Assembly: GCF_003074135.1 (NCBI RefSeq)
Contig: NZ_PPDK01000001.1
Span: forward strand, 496,001 to 560,000
Direction of reading: 5' to 3'
Origin: Euzebya tangerina
GTDB lineage: Bacteria > Actinomycetota > Nitriliruptoria > Euzebyales > Euzebyaceae
DNA: 64,000 nucleotides
Positions within the stretch are counted from its first letter, which is position 1, and the number at the start of each line of letters is the position of its first letter. Below the pieces are notes generated by a model. It worked only from the letters and a program-made list of their open reading frames with translations. It was not told the DNA's origin and did not search any database. Shown here one piece after another: positions 50,495-59,120 of the stretch. The position numbers and the translations under genes were made by a program.

Positions 50495-51973
50495 ATGAGC
50501 ACCCAGGTGGTTCCCGACGACGCCGTGATCGTGGTGTTCGGGGGCAGCGGAGACCTGTCCCGCCGTAAGCTCATGCCCGCGTTCTGGGATCTGTACCTGA
50601 CCGGGCTGATGCCGGAGCGGTGGCGGCTGATCGGCACCTCCCGGACCGGCATCTCCGATGAGGCCTTCGCCGAGCTCGCGCGGGACGGGATCGAGGAGTT
50701 CGGTCGCGGCGTGTCCCCCGAGCAGGAGGAGGCGTTTGCGTCCTTCGCCGCGAACCTGACCTACCGTGGCGGGGGATTCGGACCCGGCGACACCGAGACC
50801 CTGGTGGCCGCGATCTCCGGGGCCGAGGAGGCCATCGGCGGCGAGCCGAATCGGCTGTTCTACCTGGCCATCCCGCCTGCGGTCTTCGGCCCGATCACCC
50901 AGGGGCTGGGCGAGGGCGGCCTGGACGAGCGAGCCCGTGTCGTCTTCGAGAAGCCGTTCGGCGTCGACCCGGCCTCCTTCGCCGAACTGGACGAGACCGT
51001 GCACGCCGTACTCGACGAGTCGCAGGTCTACCGGATCGACCACTTCCTCGGGAAGGAGGCGCTGCAGAACGTGTTGGCCTTGCGGTTCGCCAACGGCATG
51101 TTCGAGCCGGTGTGGAACCGTCAGCACATCGACCACATCCAGATCGACGTACCCGAGTCGATCGGGATCGGGACGCGCGCCGACTTCTACGAGGAGACCG
51201 GGGCCATGCGCGACATGATCGTCACCCATCTGTTCCAGGTGCTGAGCGTCGTCGCTCTCGAGCCACCGGTGAGCCTGGAGTCCGACGACCTGATGGATGA
51301 GAAGTCCAAGGTCTTCCAGTCGATGACCCCGCTACGGCCGAGCGACGTGGTGTACGGCCAGTACGAGTCGTACCGCTCCGAGGACGGCGTGGCGCCGGAC
51401 TCCTGCACCGAGACCTTCGTGGCCGCGAAGGTCGAGATCGACAACTGGCGGTGGGCCGGCGTACCGATCTTCATGCGAACGGGCAAGCAGATGGCTGCCA
51501 AGCACCAGACGGTCACGTTGGCCTTCAAGCGTCCGCCGCGCCAGATGTTCGCGGCGAAGGCAGGGGGCAACGGGTCGTTCGTGTCCGACGGCCTGAACCA
51601 CCTGACGCTGGACATGTCCGGAGACCCCGGCTTCTCCATCTCCTTCCTGGCGAAGAAGCCCGGTCCCCGGATGGACCTGGGTCCCGCTTCGATGCGATTC
51701 TCCTACGAGCAGTCGTTCTTCAGCGGGCCGGCGGTGGAGGAGGGCACCCGACTGGATGCCTACGAACGACTGCTGCACGACGCGCTGCTGGGTGACCGCA
51801 CCCTGTTCACCAGGGCCGACGGCATCGGGCGGACCTGGGACCTGGTGGCACCCATCCTGGAGGAGTCGCCGGACTGCCATCCCTACGAGGACGGGTCGTG
51901 GGGGCCCCAGGCCGCGATGGATCTGATCGCCCCCCGGGGGTGGCACCTGCCCGAGGGGGGTGGGGAGTCATGA
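50495..51973 (+). CDS. zwf: Glucose-6-phosphate dehydrogenase
   Basis: A 492-residue enzyme oxidising glucose-6-phosphate to the lactone with NADP(+). The cofactor site is VVFGGSGDLSRRKLMPA, the active site RIDHFLGKE, and EKPFG and RTGKQM are intact. It begins a coupled unit with pgl (ATGA overlap) and a DsrE-like gene. Expression may depend on the leader-like region at 50140-50440. Confidence 0.95.
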   Translation: MSTQVVPDDAVIVVFGGSGDLSRRKLMPAFWDLYLTGLMPERWRLIGTSRTGISDEAFAELARDGIEEFGRGVSPEQEEAFASFAANLTYRGGGFGPGDTETLVAAISGAEEAIGGEPNRLFYLAIPPAVFGPITQGLGEGGLDERARVVFEKPFGVDPASFAELDETVHAVLDESQVYRIDHFLGKEALQNVLALRFANGMFEPVWNRQHIDHIQIDVPESIGIGTRADFYEETGAMRDMIVTHLFQVLSVVALEPPVSLESDDLMDEKSKVFQSMTPLRPSDVVYGQYESYRSEDGVAPDSCTETFVAAKVEIDNWRWAGVPIFMRTGKQMAAKHQTVTLAFKRPPRQMFAAKAGGNGSFVSDGLNHLTLDMSGDPGFSISFLAKKPGPRMDLGPASMRFSYEQSFFSGPAVEEGTRLDAYERLLHDALLGDRTLFTRADGIGRTWDLVAPILEESPDCHPYEDGSWGPQAAMDLIAPRGWHLPEGGGES

Positions 51974-52680
51974 GCCTCGAGCGCCAGGTGGAGGCACAGC
52001 CGGATGGCGTGACGCGCGCGTGCGCGGATCTGATCGCGGATCGGCTGGGACGGGCGCTGGTTGCCCGCGGCACCGCGACGTTGGCGCTGAGCGGTGGGTC
52101 GACCCCCAAGCCGCTGTACCGGATGCTGGCGACCTATGACCTCCAGTGGCGCGCGGTCCACGTGGTCCAGGTCGACGAGCGGGTCGCACCTGCTGACCAC
52201 CCGGATCGCAACTGGGTGGCGATCGAGGAGGGACTGGTCGGTGTCACCGGTGCTGTCGGACATCCGATGCCGACGACACGGGAGGGTGCGGCCGCCGGCT
52301 CGGCGGGTGATTGGGACGTTCTCGTCGCCTCTTACGCGGATGAGCTGCGCCAGCTGGGCCGTCTGGACGTCGTGCACCTCGGCCTCGGTGATGACGGGCA
52401 CACCGCGTCGTTGGTCCCCGGCGACCCCGTCCTGGACCTCACTGGTTCGGACGCGCCGAGTGTCGCGATGACCGAGCCCTACCAGGGCCGCCGCCGCATG
52501 ACCCTGACCGCCCCGACGATCAACGCTGCGGCGACGATCGTGTGGCAGGTCGTCGGCGGCGGGAAGGCACACGCCGTGGCACAGCTGCTGGCGGAGGATC
52601 CGAGCATCCCGGGATCACTCATCCGTCAGGCGCGCGACGTGCACCTCGTGATGGACGAGGCTGCAGGAGGACGATCATGA
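51970..52680 (+). CDS. pgl: 6-phosphogluconolactonase
   Basis: A 236-residue lactonase of the NagB/RpiA/SOL family, second step of the oxidative pentose phosphate pathway. TLALSGGSTPKPLYRML, VQVDERVAP and LGLGDDGHTASLVPGD are diagnostic. The ATG at 51970 overlaps the zwf stop, and its stop overlaps the next start. Confidence 0.92.
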   Translation: MSLERQVEAQPDGVTRACADLIADRLGRALVARGTATLALSGGSTPKPLYRMLATYDLQWRAVHVVQVDERVAPADHPDRNWVAIEEGLVGVTGAVGHPMPTTREGAAAGSAGDWDVLVASYADELRQLGRLDVVHLGLGDDGHTASLVPGDPVLDLTGSDAPSVAMTEPYQGRRRMTLTAPTINAAATIVWQVVGGGKAHAVAQLLAEDPSIPGSLIRQARDVHLVMDEAAGGRS

Positions 52681-53036
52681 GCAAGATCCTTGTCATCAAG
52701 GCCACGCACGGGCTGGACGATCCCGAGCGAGCGAACCTGGCGTGCAACGTGGCCGCCGTCGGCGTCGCGAGCGGACTGGACGTCCACCTCTTCCTGGCCG
52801 TCGACGCCGTGAACCTCGGCCTGCCCGAGCCGCCCGACCTCGAGGTTCCGCACGCGCCACCGATCGCGGATCTGCTGGAGGCAGTGTACGGCGCCGGGCA
52901 GGTGGTCGTCTGCACGCCGTGTGCCGCCAGGCGGGGTCTGGAACCCGAGGACTTCCGCGAGGGCACGGTCATGGGTGGTTCGGCCCTTTTCGTCGAGCTC
53001 GCGACTTCGGAAGACGCCACGGCCCTGGTGTACTGA
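52677..53036 (+). CDS. DsrE/F-like protein
   Basis: A 119-residue protein of the DsrE-like fold. ILVIKATHGLDDPERANLACNVA and the cysteine pair in VVVCTPCAARRG resemble the YchN/DsrE family used in sulfur relay or as soluble thiol proteins. It is translationally coupled to pgl, which is an unusual partner. Function unknown. Confidence 0.75.
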   Translation: MSKILVIKATHGLDDPERANLACNVAAVGVASGLDVHLFLAVDAVNLGLPEPPDLEVPHAPPIADLLEAVYGAGQVVVCTPCAARRGLEPEDFREGTVMGGSALFVELATSEDATALVY

Positions 53037-53045
53037 GAGGTTGGG

Positions 53046-53516
53046 CTACCCGGCCAAGGCCGCCCGCAGGCGCTGCTCGACGTCGGCTCGGTGCCCGTCG
53101 TCGTCGTAGTCGACGCGGGGCCAGAAGAACCCTCGGAGACCGTCACCCTTCGTTCGTGGCACGACGTGGATGTGCAGGTGGTGCACGGACTGGCTCACGA
53201 TGTTGTTGTTGGCCACGAACGCCCCTTGAGCGCCGAGCACGAGCTTCATGGCGGCCGTGGCGCGTTGCACCAGGTGGAAGACGGGTGGGACCTGCTCTGG
53301 TGGAAGCTGGTCCAGCGTGACGACGTGCTGGCGGGGGCAGATCAGCAGATGGCCTGGGAACAGCGGCCTGATGTCGAGGAACGCGACCACATCCTCGTCG
53401 GAGTACACCAATGGCTGGTCCTTCGCCTCCTCCTCGATGATGCGGCAGAAGACGCAGCGCTCTGGTGGATGGTCGGCGGCATCCGCAAACGGTGAGTCCG
53501 ACGAGGTGCTCGTCAT
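53046..53516 (-). CDS. HIT-family hydrolase
   Basis: A 156-residue histidine-triad protein. The triad is in SVHHLHIHVVP, and zinc-binding CVFC lies near residue 21. VYSDEDVVAFLDIRPLFPGHLLICPRQHV is the nucleotide-binding start. Such proteins hydrolyse AMP or nucleotide conjugates. It converges with the DsrE gene. Confidence 0.9.
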   Translation of the reverse strand: MTSTSSDSPFADAADHPPERCVFCRIIEEEAKDQPLVYSDEDVVAFLDIRPLFPGHLLICPRQHVVTLDQLPPEQVPPVFHLVQRATAAMKLVLGAQGAFVANNNIVSQSVHHLHIHVVPRTKGDGLRGFFWPRVDYDDDGHRADVEQRLRAALAG

Positions 53517-53536
53517 GGTGGGGAGCCTAGGTGCCC

Positions 53537-56500
53537 TCAGGCGTCCCCCGCGTGCTGGCCAGTGCCAGCGGCCTCGAGACGCGCCAACTGCTCGAGCGGA
53601 ACCGGGACGGCCAACGGCTTGGCTTCCAGGCCCGTCGGTCCGCTGACCTGCTCGGGCCGGGCTGGCCCGCTCGCTGCGGTTGCGTGTCCGGCCAGCGAGC
53701 CGAGCACCGGACCGCAGACCGCCCCCTGGCAGTAGCCCATGCCGCAGCGTGTCAGCCCCTTGATCGCACGAGGGGTCGTCGCACCCCGCTCGCGGGCATC
53801 GCGGACGGCGCCGAGCGGGACCTCCTCGCAGCGACAGACGACCGTGTCGTCAGACGCCCGATCGACCCAGCTGTGGTCGACCGGGTACAGCCGACCCAGG
53901 CGGTCGGCGAAGGACCGCCAGCGGACGGCTTCGGCGATGGCCTGATCCCTGACGGACGCCTCGACGGCGAACAGCCCGGCCTCACCCTGGTCCGGCAAGC
54001 CCGCGCCATCCCCCACCCGCATGCCGATGACCATCCCGGCGACGTATCCCTCCGCCACGGCCTTGTCGGCGCCGCCGACCCCCGTGACCTCGCCGATGGC
54101 GAAGACACCGGCAGTCGACGTCTCCTGGTTCGAGTCGACCCTGATGGCCGGGCCGCCGTTGCTGGGACGGGTGTCGCAGCCGACGGCGATGGCCAGCGCG
54201 ACGTCGGGGATCAGGGCGTGGCTGATCCCGAGGACGTCCAGGGCGAGACTCGTGCGCTTGCCGGACCCGTCGGTCTTCTCGAGCACGACGGCGCGCAGCC
54301 GGGACCCGCCGACGGCCTCGGCGACCCGCCAGCCGAAGCGCGGCGGTCTCGCGCCGCTGGTCACGCCACCCAGCGCGAGCCGGCCAAAGGCGGCCACCTT
54401 GCTGGGGAAGGCCGCACCGGTCGTGGCGCCACGAACGGCCAGCCCCGTGAGCGGTTGCTGTTCGGCGACGGCCAGCGGGGCGGTCCCGGCGTCGGTGAGT
54501 GCGGCCGCGACGGCCAGGAGGAGCGGACCCGAGCCGGCGAGGCCGATCCTGCGGGCGGGGGCAGATCCCGTGCGCTTGAGCTGGGCCTGGACGCCACCCA
54601 CCGTCATGACTCCCGGCAAGGTCCAGCCGGGGAAGGGCGTGACGACCTCACGGGCGCCGGTCGCGAGCACGATCGAGTGAGCGCGAAGTTCGGTCAGGTG
54701 GCCCTCGCGGAGGATCATGGCCTGCCAGGCGCCGCCGTCCCTGCGGAGGATGGTCACCTCGGCCGAGTACCACCGCTCGACCTCGCCGGGCAACCCCTCG
54801 AGCATCCTCGCGTAGGGGCCGACTGCTGGACCGGGGGTGTTCGGTTGGCGGGCGATCTGACCCCCGGGACGGGGGTAGCGGTCGATGAGGACGACATCGA
54901 CGCCGCTCCGTGCAGCCCAGGTCGCGGCGGTCACCCCACCGGGTCCAGCCCCGATCACCAGGCATCCACGTATCCGCGTTGGCTCGGCGATGGGCGGGTG
55001 CCGATCTGGTGGGTGGACTTCACCGCGCTCCGCGGCGGGAAGTCCACCCACATGGCCTCCGACCGCCGACTCGGGCTTGGCCGTTGGATCCGTCCCCAAG
55101 CAGGTGCGGACGGTGGTCCCCCTCCGCTCGGCGACACAGGAGAAGCAGTGGCCGATGGCACAGAAGAGCTGTCCCGCCGGCGGTGAGCCCGAACCCTCCG
55201 CGCCAAGGCCCTGACCCTCGTCACGAGGGCTCCGACCCTCCGCACCAGGGCTCCGACCCTCCCCACCAGGGCTTCGACCCTCCCCACCAGGGCTTCGACC
55301 CTCCCCATCACGGCCCCGACCCTCCCCGCGCAGGCGGTACACCGGCGCGCCCGTCCGGCCGGCCATCGCTGCTGGCCGGTCCGAGACAGCGTGCCCGTCC
55401 GAGACGGCTGGGTGCGAGGCGATCGCCTCCGGTCCTTCGGCCGACGACCTGGCACCGAGTCGGCCCGGGTCGAAGGCCGGATCGACCCGCCCGTCCATCA
55501 CGGCGTCGGCAAGCACCTCCGCGGAGCCCAAGGCCAGGCCGATCCCCGCTCCCTCGTGGCCGGTGTGATGGAACAGACCGTCGACAGCACGGTCCGGGCC
55601 GATGAGCGGGAGGTGGTCCGGCGTGGCCGGCCGAAAGCCCTGGTAGACCCGGATGACCAAGCGGTTGGCCAGCACGGGAACCAGCGACATCGCCTCGCGA
55701 GCCAGCGCTCCAGCCAGGTCCCAGGGAACCTGCCGGTCCCAGCCGACCGCCTCCCGCGTCGAGCCGATCAGGATCGTCCCGGACTGCGTCGACTCGATCA
55801 CCGGGGCGACCTGGGCGGCAGCCTCGTCGCTCCCGACCGCCTCGATGTATCGCCCGTCGTACACCTTGTGCCGCACGGTCCCGGCGGGCACCCGTTCGGT
55901 GACCAGGAGCAAGCCCCGTCGGGGGAAGACCTCCACCCGACCCCCCAGCGACGCGGCCACATCACCGGCCCATGGGCCGGCCGCGTTCACGACGCGGTCG
56001 GTCTCCACCGCCCCGGTTGAGGTCCGCAGCACCAGGCGCTCGCCCCGCTGGTCCAGGCCGCGGACCGTGACACCCGTGCGGATCGTCGCGCCCAGTTCGC
56101 GGGCAGCCACCGCCAGCGCCATGGCGGCGTGGATGGGCATGACCTGGGCGTCCTGGGGATAGCGGACGGCACCCAGCACCTCACCGCTCAGAGACGGCTC
56201 GACGTCCCGCAGGTCCGGCTGCCCCAGGACGGTCGAGGCGATCCCCAGCTGCTGCTGACGCCGTGATTGCTCGGCCAGCAGGCTCAACTGCCGCTCGGTC
56301 CGGGCAGCAACCAGGCCACCCTTCTCCTCGTACTCGAAGGGCACCGAGGACGTCCCGGCAAACCGTCGCCACAGCTCCAGCGAGCGCAGCGCCAGCGCCG
56401 CCTCCGGCCCCAGTTCCTTGTCGCTGACCAGCATGTTGCCCTCGCCCCGGCTGCTGGTCCCGGACGCAACCATCCCTCGCTCGAGGACCGTGACCCGAGC

Positions 56501-56572
56501 ACCGCGCAGGCACAGCGCCCGTGCGGTGGCCAGACCGATGATCCCGCCACCGATCACGGCGACATCGGTCAC
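53537..56572 (-). CDS. Fused D-hydroxyproline dehydrogenase: DAO + [2Fe-2S] + pyridine-nucleotide-disulfide oxidoreductase + BFD domains
   Basis: A 1,011-residue protein in one frame. Residues 1-372 are a D-amino-acid-oxidase-type FAD domain (GGGIIGLATARAL at 8-20). Residues about 373-465 are a linker with four EGRSPGG-type repeats. Residues about 465-495 keep the four ligands of a Fer2_4 [2Fe-2S] domain (C471, C476, C479, C491) but lack its usual N-terminal half. Residues 534 to about 905 form a second FAD domain (GAGPGG at 541-546), and C913, C915, C943, C948 form a BFD-like cluster. Other bacteria encode these parts as the separate hcnABC-type subunits of D-hydroxyproline dehydrogenase. 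The GTG at 56572 overlaps the stop of the aldehyde dehydrogenase gene. A palindromic element lies at residues 508-522. Confidence 0.85.
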   Translation of the reverse strand: MTDVAVIGGGIIGLATARALCLRGARVTVLERGMVASGTSSRGEGNMLVSDKELGPEAALALRSLELWRRFAGTSSVPFEYEEKGGLVAARTERQLSLLAEQSRRQQQLGIASTVLGQPDLRDVEPSLSGEVLGAVRYPQDAQVMPIHAAMALAVAARELGATIRTGVTVRGLDQRGERLVLRTSTGAVETDRVVNAAGPWAGDVAASLGGRVEVFPRRGLLLVTERVPAGTVRHKVYDGRYIEAVGSDEAAAQVAPVIESTQSGTILIGSTREAVGWDRQVPWDLAGALAREAMSLVPVLANRLVIRVYQGFRPATPDHLPLIGPDRAVDGLFHHTGHEGAGIGLALGSAEVLADAVMDGRVDPAFDPGRLGARSSAEGPEAIASHPAVSDGHAVSDRPAAMAGRTGAPVYRLRGEGRGRDGEGRSPGGEGRSPGGEGRSPGAEGRSPRDEGQGLGAEGSGSPPAGQLFCAIGHCFSCVAERRGTTVRTCLGTDPTAKPESAVGGHVGGLPAAERGEVHPPDRHPPIAEPTRIRGCLVIGAGPGGVTAATWAARSGVDVVLIDRYPRPGGQIARQPNTPGPAVGPYARMLEGLPGEVERWYSAEVTILRRDGGAWQAMILREGHLTELRAHSIVLATGAREVVTPFPGWTLPGVMTVGGVQAQLKRTGSAPARRIGLAGSGPLLLAVAAALTDAGTAPLAVAEQQPLTGLAVRGATTGAAFPSKVAAFGRLALGGVTSGARPPRFGWRVAEAVGGSRLRAVVLEKTDGSGKRTSLALDVLGISHALIPDVALAIAVGCDTRPSNGGPAIRVDSNQETSTAGVFAIGEVTGVGGADKAVAEGYVAGMVIGMRVGDGAGLPDQGEAGLFAVEASVRDQAIAEAVRWRSFADRLGRLYPVDHSWVDRASDDTVVCRCEEVPLGAVRDARERGATTPRAIKGLTRCGMGYCQGAVCGPVLGSLAGHATAASGPARPEQVSGPTGLEAKPLAVPVPLEQLARLEAAGTGQHAGDA
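55009..55051. repeat. Palindromic element, in-frame copy inside the fused gene
   Basis: GTGGGTGGACTT at 55009-55020 and AAGTCCACCCAC at 55040-55051 form a perfect 12-bp inverted repeat, and the core CCGCG-CTC-CGCGG extends the hairpin. It matches the intergenic copy at 152-196. Within the gene it encodes residues 508-522, a linker between the [2Fe-2S] and second FAD domains, without breaking the frame. Confidence 0.7.
55208..55327 (-). repeat. 21-bp tandem repeats coding for EGRSPGG units
   Basis: About five imperfect 21-bp units (plus-strand core GACCCTCCCCACCAGGGCTTC) encode EGRSPGG, EGRSPGA and variants in residues 416-455 of the fused dehydrogenase. The unit is a multiple of three. It sits where the N-terminal half of the ferredoxin domain would be expected. 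Confidence 0.75.
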
Positions 56573-58095
56573 CCGCGTGGCACCCAGTTCGGCAGGGCCG
56601 CATCGTCGAAGGACTGGAAGGCGACGGGCCGGCGGAAGCGGTCGATCGCTGCCAGACCGACGGAGGTGTGCAGCGGCGCCGTGGTCGCCGGGTAGGGACC
56701 ACCGTGGTGCTGAGCGGGGCTGACCCGCACACCCGTGGGGAAGCCGCCAGCGATGACCCGACCGACCTTGCGAGCCAGCCGGTCCGCCAGGCCAGTCGCC
56801 CACGTCGCCTCATCCGGCTCGAAGTGGAGCGTCCCCGTCAACGACGGGTCCAGCGCGTCGAGCACGGCCGGGAGTTGCGCCTGGTCGACGTCCACGAGGA
56901 CCGTCACGGGTCCGAAGACCTCCTCCCGCAGCGCCCGGTGCTCCAGCAGCGTGTCCACGGGGGCCACCACCACCGCGGCCCGCGATCCATCCCCGGCAGG
57001 GGAGCGGTGCACGGCGACGCCCGGCACGTCGCTGACGGCGTCGAGGCCGGCTCCGAACCCCCGGGTGATGCCGTCGTAGAGGAGTGGATGGGCTGGTGAG
57101 CGCTCTGTGACCTTCCCGATCAGGGACCTGCGGATTGCCGCACCAGCATCGTCGGCCGGCAACAGGATCAGCCCCGGTTTGGTGCAGAACTGGCCCTCGC
57201 CGAGCAGGAAGGAGCCGGCGATGCCGTCTGCAAGTGCCTGCCCACGTGCCGCGGCGGCCCCCGGGGAGATCACGACCGGGTTCAGTGACCCCATCTCGGC
57301 GTACACCGGGATGGGGCGCGGCCGCTGGGCAGCCAGATCGAACAGCGCCCGTCCACCGCGCAGGCTCCCCGTGAAGGCGACCGCGTCCACGCCCTGGTGC
57401 TGCACGAGGGCGGCGCCGAGCTCGTGCCCCTGCTCGTGGACGATGGAGATCCAGCCCGGGTGCAGGCCCACGTCCGCAACCGCGGACGTCATGATCCGGC
57501 CCACCATCTCGGCCGTGCCGGGCTGTGCCGGGTGCGCCTTGGCGACCACCGGGCAGCCGCCGGCCAGTGCGGCGGAGGTGTCGGTCCCGGCGACGCCGAA
57601 GGCCAGCGGGAAGTTGGAGGCCGCGAACACGGCCACGACGCCCAGGGGAACGGTCGTCCGCAAGAGAGCGGGCTCCGTCAACGCATCACCCTCGGGATCG
57701 ATGACGTGGTCGCGGCGCGTCGCCTCACCCGCCGCCCGGGCCATCATCCGGAACTGCCCAACCGTCCGTGCCAACTCCCCGGTCAGCCGGGTCGTCCCCA
57801 AGGCGGTCTCGGCATCAGCGAGCGGGAGGATCTGCTCGCCCGCCTGCTCCAGCCGATCCGCGATCGCACCCAGCAACGTCGAAACCGCCAGCGGATCGAT
57901 CACGTCGGCCGCAGCCTCGCGAGCCGCCCGAACGGCCTCGTCGAGCTGGTCGGAGGACACGGTCCCGAAGGTCGGGCCAGTTGGCTCCCCCGATCCAGGC
58001 ACTCGCGCCTGGAAGGCAGCGCCGGGACCGCGAACCTCCGCCCCAGCGATGATGCTGCACCCTGTTGGTGCCGTGTCGGTCGACAGATCCGTCAT
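56569..58095 (-). CDS. Aldehyde dehydrogenase, alpha-ketoglutarate semialdehyde type
   Basis: A 508-residue aldehyde dehydrogenase. The catalytic cysteine is in GQFCTKPG, the general base Glu in VYAEMGSLNPV, and the N-terminal half has FAASNFPLAFGVAG and the FTGSLRGGR turn. This matches the class III ketoglutarate-semialdehyde dehydrogenases, which finish hydroxyproline and sugar-acid degradation by forming 2-oxoglutarate with NADP. Both ends overlap neighbours by 4 nt, so it is part of the coupled operon. Confidence 0.9.
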   Translation of the reverse strand: MTDLSTDTAPTGCSIIAGAEVRGPGAAFQARVPGSGEPTGPTFGTVSSDQLDEAVRAAREAAADVIDPLAVSTLLGAIADRLEQAGEQILPLADAETALGTTRLTGELARTVGQFRMMARAAGEATRRDHVIDPEGDALTEPALLRTTVPLGVVAVFAASNFPLAFGVAGTDTSAALAGGCPVVAKAHPAQPGTAEMVGRIMTSAVADVGLHPGWISIVHEQGHELGAALVQHQGVDAVAFTGSLRGGRALFDLAAQRPRPIPVYAEMGSLNPVVISPGAAAARGQALADGIAGSFLLGEGQFCTKPGLILLPADDAGAAIRRSLIGKVTERSPAHPLLYDGITRGFGAGLDAVSDVPGVAVHRSPAGDGSRAAVVVAPVDTLLEHRALREEVFGPVTVLVDVDQAQLPAVLDALDPSLTGTLHFEPDEATWATGLADRLARKVGRVIAGGFPTGVRVSPAQHHGGPYPATTAPLHTSVGLAAIDRFRRPVAFQSFDDAALPNWVPRG

Positions 58096-59120
58096 GCGAT
58101 CAGGAACCCTTCGGGATATGGGTCGGTTGGATCCAGCACCAGCTGGTTGAGCGCCGTGATCCAGGCTCGTCCGGTGATGGTCGGGATGACAGCCGCCGTG
58201 CCGCCGACGGTGGTCTCCCCCACCAGACGACCGGTGAATCCCGAGTTGATGATGGAGGTGTGGACCAGCGGCTGGTCGAGCCCGAGCGCTCCTCGTGCGT
58301 GCATCTGCGCCATCCGCGCGGACGTGCCGGTCCCACACGGTGAGCGGTCCAGGTAGCCCGGGTCGATCACCACGGTGCCGGCCGCTTCCAACCCCTCCGC
58401 ACCCGTCGTGGGGTCGGCGGTGAACAGCACGTGATGGGTGCCGCTGATGGCAGGCTCCGCCGGGTGCACGATGGACAGCTGCTCGTTGGCGGCGGCCATC
58501 ACGGCCCGGCCGCCGGCGATGAGCGACGAGGCGTCCCCCGGGTCGATGGACAGCCCGAGGGCGTCCGCCGGACAGATGACGTAGAAGTTGCCGCCGAAGG
58601 CCACGTCCACCGTCACCTGCGTCGGTCCGCCGGCGCCCCAGCCACTCACCTGCAGCACCGCGTCCTGGATCGCCAGGAACGCGGGCACGTTGGTCAGCGT
58701 GACGGACCGGCACTGCCCCGCCTCCACCGTCGCCGTCGCCACCACCAGGCCCGCCGGGGTGTCGAGGCGCACCGTGGTCGTCGGCTCGGCCACATCGACC
58801 AGGCCGGTCTCGATCGCAGCGGTCACGGCACCGATCGTGCCGTGACCACACATCGGCAGGCAGCCGGTCACCTCGATGTAGACCACGCCGAGGTCCGCAT
58901 CATCACGGATGGGTGGCGTCAGGATCGCACCGGACATCGCCTGGTGGCCCCGCGGCTCGTACATCAGCAGGCGCCGCCATCCGTCCAGCGTCGTGGCGAC
59001 GTGGTGGCTGCGTTCCAGCATCGTCCGGCCGGGCAGCGGCGGGAAGCCCGCTGTCACCACGCGGGTCGGCATGCCCTCCGTGTGGGTGTCGACGGCGGTG
59101 AAGAGCTTGCGTGCCCTCAC
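58092..59120 (-). CDS. 4-hydroxyproline 2-epimerase (proline racemase family)
   Basis: A 342-residue member of the proline racemase family. Both active-site cysteines are present, Cys91 in GCLPMCGHGT and Cys262 in DRSPCGTGTSA; the dehydratase branch has Thr in place of the second. It should interconvert trans-4-hydroxy-L-proline and cis-4-hydroxy-D-proline, feeding the fused dehydrogenase. HTEGMPTRVV at the start is typical. Confidence 0.9.
   Translation of the reverse strand: MRARKLFTAVDTHTEGMPTRVVTAGFPPLPGRTMLERSHHVATTLDGWRRLLMYEPRGHQAMSGAILTPPIRDDADLGVVYIEVTGCLPMCGHGTIGAVTAAIETGLVDVAEPTTTVRLDTPAGLVVATATVEAGQCRSVTLTNVPAFLAIQDAVLQVSGWGAGGPTQVTVDVAFGGNFYVICPADALGLSIDPGDASSLIAGGRAVMAAANEQLSIVHPAEPAISGTHHVLFTADPTTGAEGLEAAGTVVIDPGYLDRSPCGTGTSARMAQMHARGALGLDQPLVHTSIINSGFTGRLVGETTVGGTAAVIPTITGRAWITALNQLVLDPTDPYPEGFLIA

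Noticed and set aside
53531-55186. 551-codon open frame on the plus strand
   Set aside because: It is antisense to the fused dehydrogenase, which has intact cofactor motifs.
56573-56803. N-terminal extension of the fused dehydrogenase
   Set aside because: The extra 77 residues overlap the aldehyde dehydrogenase end and are low complexity; the FAD motif begins right after the GTG at 56572.
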